Shown in pieces: positions 30,271 through 36,477 of a stretch of 36,477 bases of DNA. The translations under genes were made by a program, and so were the position numbers. Source of the stretch: Aquificota bacterium (GTDB lineage Bacteria > Aquificota > Aquificia > Aquificales > QOAS01); assembly GCA_026987085.1 (NCBI GenBank), contig JALSNH010000145.1, forward strand, positions 1-36,477. Direction: 5' to 3'. The notes beneath the pieces are model-generated. The model had not been told where the DNA came from and did no database searches. It worked only from the letters and a program-made list of their open reading frames with translations. How positions within the stretch are numbered: the first letter of the stretch is position 1; every line of letters begins with the position of its first letter.

Positions 30271-32016
30271 TTAAAAGTTTTCGAGGAAATCCTTTAGGTA
30301 TTTTGCCCTCATAGGATGACGGAGTTTCTTTATAGCTTTATTCTCAATCTGCCTAATCCTTTCACGGGTAACGTTAAACATCTTACCGACCTGCTCGAGG
30401 GTATATTCAACTCCATCATCGTTGAGACCGAAGCGGTAAATAATTACCTCCTTCTCTTTGGGAGAGAGGGTATCGAGAACTTCTAAAATCTTTTGTCGGA
30501 GCATTCTGCGGGCGATAACCTCCTCGGGGTTGGGTATGGAAGTATCTTCGATAAAGTCCTTTAGGTGGGTATCGTCATCGTCCCCTATTGGAGTTTCCAA
30601 AGATATAGGTTCAAGAGCCGCCCTCATTACCTTTCTAACCTTTTCTACCGGCATATTGAGTTCACGGGCAATATCCTCGGGGGTGGCGTTTCTACCTTCC
30701 TCTTGGAAAATCCTTTTGGAGGTTCTAATAATTTTGTTAATCGTCTCTATCATATGGACCGGAATTCTTATTGTTCTGGCTTGGTCCGCTATAGCTCTGG
30801 TAATCGCCTGCCTAATCCACCAGGTGGCGTAGGTTGAAAATTTGAACCCTTTGCGGTAATCGAACTTATCAACCGCCTTCATAAGGCCGATATTTCCTTC
30901 CTGAATGAGGTCCAAAAAGTGAAGTCCCCTATTTACGTACCTTTTAGCTATAGATACCACCAAACGGAGGTTGGATTTAACCATTACCTGTTTGGCATCT
31001 ACAACCCTCTTTCTACCCTTTTGGATAATCTGCATTACCTTTTCCAACTCGCCGGGGAGAACCCCCATTTTATCCTCGAGTAGTTTGACCTCCCTCTTAA
31101 CCTGGTAGTATTCGGCCCTTAGAGTTTCAAATCTCGGCAAAGAATAACCGGCCTCCTTAATCCTTTTTTGGAGCTCGGGGTCGGTTGTATAGTTGGTTAG
31201 GAGGGTATCTATATCCTCGTAGATCGCCTTTAACTTTTTCTCTTTTACCTGAAGCTCCCTAAGTTTTCTTTTGTATTGTTTATAAAGCTTAATAAGTTCG
31301 TCCGCTACCCGTTCAAATTTGGAGTACTTAATCTTCATCTTTTTGAGAATTCGGTTCATTTGGGCGTGCTTTTCCAGATACTCCCGTTTGGTTTCTTCGC
31401 TGGGGAAAGCGTAATAGCGCTCACGGGCTTCGAGAACCTCTTTATAAGCTTTAGCTAGCTCCAGACCCAAATTCATAAACTGTCTTTCGTATTCTTTCAT
31501 TTTCTTGGATACTTCCTTTTCATCCAGTTCGTCCAGCTCGATAAGGTCCATTACCTCATTTATCTTTTTCTTCTTGTTGCAAACGGCCGCCCAATCGTCG
31601 AGAATCTGGTCCACCAAGAAGGAGGTCCTTAAAAGCCCTCTTCTTAAGGTTTTTCTACCGAGCTCAATTTGACGGGCGTAATATACCTCCTGCTCCTTGG
31701 TAAGGAGGGGTATTTTTCCCATTTCCCGTAGGTAGAGCTTTACCGGGTCCTCCTTTTCGTCCCCCGAGAAGGAGGTCGAGGAGATTACTATTTCCTCCCT
31801 CTCTTCCTCCTCTTCGGCTAGTTCCTTTTCAACCTCTTCGCTTATTTCGTCGACAACTTTGATGTTATGCTCCTGAAGGAAATCGAGAACCTCCTCAAAT
31901 TGGTCCGACTCTAAAAAATCCTCACCGAGGGTTTCGTTTATCTCATCGTAAGTTACATAACCCTTCTCCTTACCAAGTTCCAAAAGTTTTTCCAAATCCT
32001 CTTGGTGGATATTCAT
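30271..32016 (-). CDS. rpoD: RNA polymerase primary sigma factor (sigma-70)
   Basis: The 581-residue primary sigma factor has region 1.1 (about 1-60), region 1.2 at about 90-120 (D-P-V-K-L-Y-L-R-E-M-G), a long non-conserved region rich in Lys/Glu, region 2 with D-L-I-Q-E-G-N-I-G-L-M-K-A-V and T-Y-A-T-W-W-I-R-Q-A-I for -10 recognition, region 3 and region 4 with V-T-R-E-R-I-R-Q-I-E. The frame begins at a GTG at 32022, but the strong GGGAGGT directly before it fits the ATG at 32016. Length and full domain set mark it as housekeeping rather than alternative sigma. Confidence 0.96.
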   Translation of the reverse strand: MNIHQEDLEKLLELGKEKGYVTYDEINETLGEDFLESDQFEEVLDFLQEHNIKVVDEISEEVEKELAEEEEEREEIVISSTSFSGDEKEDPVKLYLREMGKIPLLTKEQEVYYARQIELGRKTLRRGLLRTSFLVDQILDDWAAVCNKKKKINEVMDLIELDELDEKEVSKKMKEYERQFMNLGLELAKAYKEVLEARERYYAFPSEETKREYLEKHAQMNRILKKMKIKYSKFERVADELIKLYKQYKRKLRELQVKEKKLKAIYEDIDTLLTNYTTDPELQKRIKEAGYSLPRFETLRAEYYQVKREVKLLEDKMGVLPGELEKVMQIIQKGRKRVVDAKQVMVKSNLRLVVSIAKRYVNRGLHFLDLIQEGNIGLMKAVDKFDYRKGFKFSTYATWWIRQAITRAIADQARTIRIPVHMIETINKIIRTSKRIFQEEGRNATPEDIARELNMPVEKVRKVMRAALEPISLETPIGDDDDTHLKDFIEDTSIPNPEEVIARRMLRQKILEVLDTLSPKEKEVIIYRFGLNDDGVEYTLEQVGKMFNVTRERIRQIENKAIKKLRHPMRAKYLKDFLENF

Positions 32017-32185
32017 AAACACACCTCCCCCTTAAAAGGTTTTTCGGGGCAATATTTAATTTGCAATTTGGAGGTTGCTAAGTTTTGACCCTCAATGGTA
32101 AAATTGAAAAAAACGAACCTCATTGGGAAGAAATTTCTATTTTAACCTAAAGAATGATGAAAGAAGAAAAAAGACTTTGTTGGCT

Positions 32186-33097
32186 TTAATGGCCTTTGCC
32201 CTTAACCATATCGAGGGCATGTTTTAAAAGACCACCCAAAAGATTTAAGTAGTCGTTAACCGCACCTTTAGAACCGGGTAATACCAAAATTAACTTTTGA
32301 TTAGGTAAAACATAAGCGGATGCGCGTGAAACTAAGGCTTTGGGAGTAAATCGACTTCCCAGGATACGCATAGCTTCACCGAAACCTTTAATTTCCTTTA
32401 TAGCCAATTTGGAAACTGTTTCCGGTGTTATATCTTTAGGGGACAAACCGGTTCCTCCACTTGTAATAACTATTTCAGCTCCTTTATCTATAGCTTCCTT
32501 AATAGCTTTTTCAATAACTTGAGGTTCATCTGGAACAATGGTGTAATAAACCACCTCCGAACCTAACTCTTTGAGCTTCTCTATAGCCAGCTTTCCACTT
32601 TTATCTTCGTAAATACCTTTAGATGCCCTATCCGACACGGTTATAACCGCCGTTTTCAAACCTTCAAGGGTTTCAAAATATTGGCTTTTTCCACCTTTTT
32701 TGGAAAGAAGTTTTATCTCCTCTATAACCATAGAAGAGTCGAAGTTCTTACACATATCGTAGATGTTTAGTAGGGCTACGCTTACTGCCGTAAGAGCCTC
32801 CATTTCATAGCCGGTTCTTGCTATACCTCTAACCTTTGCTTTTATTTCTATGAAATCGATACCTACATTAGTTTCTATTTCAATATGGTCAAATCCGACA
32901 GGATGGCAAAAAGGTAGTAAGAATGGTGTTTGTTTTGCTCCATATATTCCGGCCAATTTAGAAGCTTCCAAACAATTACCCTTAGGTAGAAGGTTATTTT
33001 TTATCTTATCCACGCATTGTGGTGAAAGTTTTATCCGCCCATAAGCGGTTGCCTCTCTCAAGGTTTCCAACTTGTGTGATATATCGACTGTCCTCAT
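32186..33097 (-). CDS. Bifunctional MoaC-MogA fusion, molybdenum cofactor biosynthesis
   Basis: The 303-residue protein joins two enzymes. Residues 1-145 are MoaC (cyclic pyranopterin monophosphate synthase accessory protein), with K55, L-P-F-C-H65-P, G-Y-E-M-E-A-L-T-A-V at 96-105 and Y-D114-M-C-K117. Residues about 147-303 are MogA/MoaB, with V-I-T-V-S-D-R-A-S, T-S-G-G-T-G and P-G-S-K-G-A-V. It covers an early and a late step of molybdopterin synthesis. The ATG at 33097 gives the MoaC N-terminus M-R-T-V-D-I-S-H-K. A GTG at 33115 in the same frame would add six residues but has no better Shine-Dalgarno. The 163-base spacer before rpoD holds no gene. Confidence 0.92.
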   Translation of the reverse strand: MRTVDISHKLETLREATAYGRIKLSPQCVDKIKNNLLPKGNCLEASKLAGIYGAKQTPFLLPFCHPVGFDHIEIETNVGIDFIEIKAKVRGIARTGYEMEALTAVSVALLNIYDMCKNFDSSMVIEEIKLLSKKGGKSQYFETLEGLKTAVITVSDRASKGIYEDKSGKLAIEKLKELGSEVVYYTIVPDEPQVIEKAIKEAIDKGAEIVITSGGTGLSPKDITPETVSKLAIKEIKGFGEAMRILGSRFTPKALVSRASAYVLPNQKLILVLPGSKGAVNDYLNLLGGLLKHALDMVKGKGH

Positions 33098-33149
33098 AAC
33101 TTTTAAGGTTCTCACTTTTATAAGGAAACTATAAAGGGAAAATCTCTTA

Positions 33150-33195
33150 GTGAACTACTTCCAAATTATAGATGCGAGGCTTCGGGTGGTTTGCA
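33150..33195 (-). repeat. Short dispersed repeat resembling an IS200/IS605 right end (copy B)
   Basis: Read on the minus strand this spacer downstream of dus runs CAAACCACCCGAAGCCTCGC, then ATCT and ends GGAAGTAGTTCA. It aligns by eye with 2036-2086 and shares ACCC-AAGCCTCGC with the copy at 34283-34325. No transposase is adjacent. Assignment to IS200/IS605 is inference. Confidence 0.4.
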
Positions 33196-33242
33196 CCTCC
33201 TAACAATAGCACCAACCTTACAGCAGGCGGTTTTGCGAGGTT

Positions 33243-34190
33243 TTAGTCCGTAAATTTTTCTATAAATTCCTTTAAAAGTGCTACAAAGTTCTTGCAACCT
33301 TTTAGGGTCATTAGAGTGGACTTTATTTCCCTGCTCTGTTCAAATCCTTTTATCAGTTGAACCAAAATTGAGCGAATTTCAAAACAAGCCTTTTCAGGAG
33401 AAGGGTAATATTCAAACATCCATTTTAAAATCTGCAAAACGGTTTCCAACCTTTTAGAAAGAGGAACTTTTATATCCTTCTTTAGCCGATATTCGGTAAA
33501 AATCCAAGGGTGTGATAGGGCTTTCCGACCCACCATAACGGCATCCACATCGGTAGTTTCAAACATTTTTTCTATATCACGCCAATTTTTAACATCTCCA
33601 CTGCCTATTATTGGCACTGGAGAAATTTTTTTTAAATCAGCAAGTCGTTTCCAATTTGCAGTTCCGGCATACCCTTGTTTTCCCAATCGTGGATGTAAGG
33701 CTATTGCATCGATACCACCCTCTATGAGGGCTTCCGCAATCTGCTCGAGATTATCTTTTTCCAAACCTAAACGGATTTTAGCGGTTAAGGGTATATCAAA
33801 AGGTTTTAATACCTCTTTTACTTCTTTAGTAATTTCCTTAATCACATTGGGGTTTTCCAAAAGTTTGCCGGCCGCGCCGGTTTTTAAAACTTTGGGAACG
33901 GAACATCCAAAGTTTATATCTATGGCATCGGGTTTGAGTTCCTTAGCAATCTTTAGGGCAGCTTCGGCTATCTCTTGAGGATTTCTTCCAAAAATTTGTA
34001 TGTGGATAGGCCTTTCTTCATTGGTAAAAAAAGCGTATTTTTTAGGAATTCCTCTATGGAGAATTCCAGGGGCACTTATAAGTTCGGTATAGGTACGGTC
34101 GGCCCCTAAACGGCGGGCCAATCTTCTATAAGCGGAATGGGTATAGCCCGCCATAGGTGCCAAAATTACTTCGCCCCGTTTAATAACCAT
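33243..34190 (-). CDS. dus: tRNA-dihydrouridine synthase
   Basis: A 315-residue FMN enzyme of the Dus (NifR3) family, reducing uridine to dihydrouridine in tRNA D-loops. L-A-P-M-A-G-Y-T at 10-17 begins the TIM barrel. C96 in N-F-G-C-S-V is the catalytic cysteine; the usual G-C-P is G-C-S here. K-I-R-L-G and H-P-R-x3-Q-G-Y are FMN and substrate residues, followed by G-S-G-D-V and V-G-R-K-A. A family-typical C-terminal helical domain follows. The subfamily (DusA/B/C or NifR3) is not fixed. Both sides of the gene carry a short IS-end-like repeat in the same orientation. Confidence 0.92.
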   Translation of the reverse strand: MVIKRGEVILAPMAGYTHSAYRRLARRLGADRTYTELISAPGILHRGIPKKYAFFTNEERPIHIQIFGRNPQEIAEAALKIAKELKPDAIDINFGCSVPKVLKTGAAGKLLENPNVIKEITKEVKEVLKPFDIPLTAKIRLGLEKDNLEQIAEALIEGGIDAIALHPRLGKQGYAGTANWKRLADLKKISPVPIIGSGDVKNWRDIEKMFETTDVDAVMVGRKALSHPWIFTEYRLKKDIKVPLSKRLETVLQILKWMFEYYPSPEKACFEIRSILVQLIKGFEQSREIKSTLMTLKGCKNFVALLKEFIEKFTD

Positions 34191-34282
34191 CGATACAGTT
34201 TAACAATTAAATATCCAACGTGGTGATGAAATCTACAAAAAATACTGGGCGTCCAATGGAATTATTTCTCAACTAGATTTTT

Positions 34283-34325
34283 GTAAACTGTCTTGCGCTA
34301 AAGCGCGAGGCTTTGGGTGTTTTAA
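34283..34325 (-). repeat. Short dispersed repeat with hairpin resembling an IS200/IS605 right end (copy C)
   Basis: The minus strand reads ACACCCAAAGCCTCGC then GCTTTAGCG, CAAGACAGTTTAC. It contains the perfect hairpin GCGC-tttA-GCGC (34295-34306), sits upstream of dus, and shares GCTTTAGCG exactly with the tnpB remnant end (about 20637-20645) and AAGCCTCGC with copy B. It is in the same orientation as copy B. Confidence 0.45.
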
Positions 34326-34348
34326 TCTTATTAATAGATATGGAGGTT

Positions 34349-35584
34349 TTAGCGCTCCATCTTTTTATAAAGATTTTTTAAAAATTCTTCAGCTTCCTCC
34401 TTGTTTTTAACTTTACCCTCCAACTGTTTTAAAACAAGTTCCTCCAAAAGTTGACCTATAAGTGGAGAAGGTTTCAACTTCAAAAGTTGCATAATTTCCC
34501 TTCCATCTAACAAAGGTTTCCTATTGGGAATAAACCTTTTAAGGTAAAAATCGACCAACTTTTGAACCTTCAAAGGGTTTTCTACATAACCTATAACCGC
34601 TATAGGGTAGATACACTTTTCGAACCCTTTTAGGTATCGGTATATATCAGCTACACTTTGCAAGTTTAGATTTTTCAAAGACTTTAAACCTTCTTTGGTT
34701 AAGCTTACGCACTTTTCAAAGTCTTTTCCAAAAGGGTATTTATTTACAAGCTCCTCTTCAACGGGAACGATGGTAAAAAAAGCTATCCACTTTAAGGCCG
34801 CCTCTTCATCAAATTCACCCAAGTAGGATTTTCTCCTTTTTAGAAAACTAAATTTGGAAATGTTTTTTTCAATTTCCTTTAATAGGTCTAAAAATCGGTT
34901 GAAATTTTCCTCCGAAAGTTTTCCGAAAAGAGTTTTTAAAACAGAATCGCTATAAATTTGCTCAAAAAATTTGTAGCTATTTGGGTACTTTACCGCCTTA
35001 AACAGCTCCACTGCAACCCTTTCGGGTGCAACATCTTTAAGTTTTTCTTTATGTTTTTTAATAAATTCCCGCGTAGCGGGCTCTATTTTGAAATTTAGCT
35101 GTTGGACAAAACGGTAAGCCCTAAGCATTCGCAACGGGTCTTTTAAAAGATTTTCCGATTTTACCGCTCTTATTAGGCCTTTTTTTAAATCTTTGAGACC
35201 TCCAAAGTAATCGATAACTTTAAAATTTCCTTGAACAAAATTCTTTAAAGGAATGGCCAAAGCGTTTATTGTAAAATCCCTCTCCGCAAGGTCCTCTTTT
35301 AAATCTTTAAACTGCGAGAGGTCTATTCGAATTTTCCTTCCTTTAAAAGGGGCTATTACAGTATAAACCTTTTCCCTTAGAGGGAGATTTTCTTTTTCAA
35401 AACCGAAATAGGTGCCTTTTAATTCCTCCGCCAACTTTTGGGCTAATTCCTTTGGATTTTTATCCGCTATAAGGTCGATATCGTAATTTTTCCTTTTTAG
35501 GAGGTAATCTCTTACGAAACCACCAACGAGGTAGGTTTTTGTATTTTTTAAAATCTCCTTTAGTTTTCTTAGCAATTCTTCCAT
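34349..35584 (-). CDS. CCA-adding/poly(A)-polymerase family tRNA nucleotidyltransferase
   Basis: The protein is 411 residues from the ATG at 35584. The N-terminal catalytic part has Y-L-V-G-G-F-V-R-D, the metal pair Y-D35-I-D37, R-D-F-T-I-N at 102-107, a G-G-L-K-D-L motif and D-P-L-R-M-L-R-A-Y-R-F. These are the class II (bacterial type) motifs A-C. The C-terminal half is helical and Lys/Glu-rich. It adds C and/or A to tRNA 3' ends. In Aquifex the work is split into separate CC-adding and A-adding enzymes, so this could be either or a full CCA enzyme; sequence alone does not tell. The in-frame ATG at 35599 would add five residues without a Shine-Dalgarno. Confidence 0.88.
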   Translation of the reverse strand: MEELLRKLKEILKNTKTYLVGGFVRDYLLKRKNYDIDLIADKNPKELAQKLAEELKGTYFGFEKENLPLREKVYTVIAPFKGRKIRIDLSQFKDLKEDLAERDFTINALAIPLKNFVQGNFKVIDYFGGLKDLKKGLIRAVKSENLLKDPLRMLRAYRFVQQLNFKIEPATREFIKKHKEKLKDVAPERVAVELFKAVKYPNSYKFFEQIYSDSVLKTLFGKLSEENFNRFLDLLKEIEKNISKFSFLKRRKSYLGEFDEEAALKWIAFFTIVPVEEELVNKYPFGKDFEKCVSLTKEGLKSLKNLNLQSVADIYRYLKGFEKCIYPIAVIGYVENPLKVQKLVDFYLKRFIPNRKPLLDGREIMQLLKLKPSPLIGQLLEELVLKQLEGKVKNKEEAEEFLKNLYKKMER

Positions 35585-35664
35585 AAAAGGCCTAACCATT
35601 AAGTTTAATGGGGGGTTTTTTAAAGAATTAGGTAAGTTTCTACTTAACTATTATTCTCTAATAA

Positions 35665-36348
35665 ATGCCCTACATTGTAGCGTTGGTTGAAGATGACCCT
35701 GACTTGCTCGATATTCTTACTTACAACCTTGAAAAGGAAGGTTATAAGGTTTTTCCCTTTGAAAGGGGGGAGCAATTTTTAGAACTCCTAACGAGGGATG
35801 TGAAACCCAACTTGATAGTTCTTGATGTTATGTTGCCTGGAAAATTGGACGGTTTTAAAATTGCTGAAATTATTAAAAACAATGAAGCTTACAGAGATAT
35901 ACCTATCGTTTTTCTAACTGCCAAAGGTCTCGAAGAGGATAAACTAAAAGGCTTTGAACTTGGAGCGGACGATTATATACCTAAGCCTTTTTCGGTGAGA
36001 GAATTTTTAGCCCGTATAAGGGCAATTTTAAGGCGTTATTATCCCGAACCTAAAAAGGTTTTGAAAGTAGGAGACCTTATTTTGGACCCGGAAAAGTTTG
36101 AAGTCCTTTGTAAGGACAAAAAAATAGAACTCACAAGGGCGGAGTTTAAAGTTCTCCAAACTTTGATGGAAAATGTAAATGCAACCGTTAGACGGTCCAC
36201 CTTAATGGACGCTCTGGCACCTTTTGGGAAAGAGAGCCAATCAAGAACTGTGGACGTTCACATAACCAAAATAAGAAAAAAACTCGAAGAGTGTGGATCA
36301 TATATAAAGACCGTTCGGGGTGTTGGATATAAGATAGAAGTCCCATAG
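35665..36348 (+). CDS. PhoB/OmpR-type response regulator
   Basis: A 227-residue protein. The receiver domain (1-120) has D10/D11, the phospho-acceptor D54 (I-V-L-D-V-M-L-P-G), T86 and K107 (I-P-K-P-F-S), all intact. The C-terminal winged helix (about 130-225) matches the OmpR/PhoB effector domain, including S-R-T-V-D-V-H-I-T-K-I-R-K-K-L and V-R-G-V-G-Y. It will bind DNA when phosphorylated by a histidine kinase. No kinase gene follows; the next gene is clpP, so the partner is elsewhere and the regulon is unknown. PhoB identity is a guess; the family is certain. Confidence 0.93.
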   Translation: MPYIVALVEDDPDLLDILTYNLEKEGYKVFPFERGEQFLELLTRDVKPNLIVLDVMLPGKLDGFKIAEIIKNNEAYRDIPIVFLTAKGLEEDKLKGFELGADDYIPKPFSVREFLARIRAILRRYYPEPKKVLKVGDLILDPEKFEVLCKDKKIELTRAEFKVLQTLMENVNATVRRSTLMDALAPFGKESQSRTVDVHITKIRKKLEECGSYIKTVRGVGYKIEVP

Positions 36349-36409
36349 AAGTTTTTAGCTTTTTAATACCTTCCAACAAAAGGTTCTATTTCACAATATT
36401 AACACCACT

Positions 36410-36477
36410 ATGGATATGGAAAAAATTCTCAACCAACTCGTTCCTATAGTGGTAGAACAAACCCCAAGGGGTGAAAG
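36410..36477 (+). CDS. clpP: ATP-dependent Clp protease proteolytic subunit (N-terminal part only)
   Basis: The 22 complete codons before the right edge spell an N-terminus ending L-V-P-I-V-V-E-Q-T-P-R-G-E, the near-invariant ClpP start that forms the axial loops. A second in-frame ATG six bases in (36416) could be the true start. The catalytic Ser-His-Asp triad lies beyond the window. ClpP is the barrel-shaped serine protease that works with ClpX or ClpA. Confidence 0.85.
   Translation, partial: MDMEKILNQLVPIVVEQTPRGE

Noticed and set aside
36188..36379. 63-codon minus-strand frame at the end of the response regulator gene
   Set aside because: It is antisense to a conserved winged-helix domain and has no family resemblance.

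Overview
The window looks like a chromosomal segment of a thermophilic, chemolithoautotrophic bacterium of the Aquificota, most likely the Desulfurobacteriaceae (Thermovibrio/Desulfurobacterium group). The evidence is indirect and from memory, with no database search. It includes a secreted alpha-carbonic anhydrase that closely resembles the characterised Thermovibrio ammonificans enzyme, a TrmB with the long C-terminal extension known from Aquifex, Lys/Glu-rich proteins, and very tight gene packing. There are no rRNA or tRNA genes, no CRISPR array and no prophage. Most genes are housekeeping, so this is mainly core chromosome with a few accessory patches.

Layout. 1-1894 (minus): an operon for an NfnAB/SudAB-type flavin-FeS oxidoreductase, with a MNT/HEPN (MntA/HepT-like) gene pair between its two subunit genes. 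2124-5070 (plus): alanine racemase, a DUF815 ATPase and a class I aminotransferase. 5064-6092 (minus): Bcp peroxiredoxin, YggU and a coiled-coil protein. 6237-11139 (plus): rpsO with its own promoter and terminator, then an archaeal/fungal-type riboflavin reductase, metG and a class B penicillin-binding protein. 11116-12541 (minus): acyP and dnaN. 12726-13976: a small HTH protein convergent with a membrane-anchored PHP phosphoesterase. 14048-19036: RlmI, TrmB, HU, an MBL-fold hydrolase, a YqhA-type membrane protein and TruD. 19199-20660: an A+T-rich patch with a possible lipoprotein, a YiiX-type NlpC/P60 hydrolase and a wrecked IS200/IS605 tnpB. 20670-24129: HtpX, rpsT, carbonic anhydrase and an RtcA-fold protein without the catalytic histidine. 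24126-30220: a biotin carboxylase, a TrkA/RCK protein overlapping a CPA2 antiporter gene, RlmD and a KhtT-like regulator. 30271-35584 (minus): rpoD, a MoaC-MogA fusion, dus and a CCA-type nucleotidyltransferase. The window ends with a PhoB-type response regulator and the start of clpP.

How the genes fit together. Translation and RNA modification dominate (rpsO, rpsT, metG, RlmI, RlmD, TrmB, TruD, Dus, CCA enzyme). Cell-wall genes (alr, class B PBP), redox and CO2 metabolism (NfnAB-like, Bcp, carbonic anhydrase, biotin carboxylase) and cation/pH homeostasis (RCK plus CPA2 plus KhtT-like) make up most of the rest. Six of the seven convergent gene pairs overlap at their 3' ends by 4-24 bases. 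The only pair that does not is separated by the tnpB remnant.

Points most worth following up: the RtcA-like protein with Thr at the His-nucleophile position and loss of nucleotide-binding motifs; the HEPN protein whose catalytic motif reads R-x4-C-x-Y instead of R-x4-H-x-Y, inside a core redox operon; short repeats resembling IS200/IS605 right ends, two of which flank dus; and the overlapping-stop architecture.
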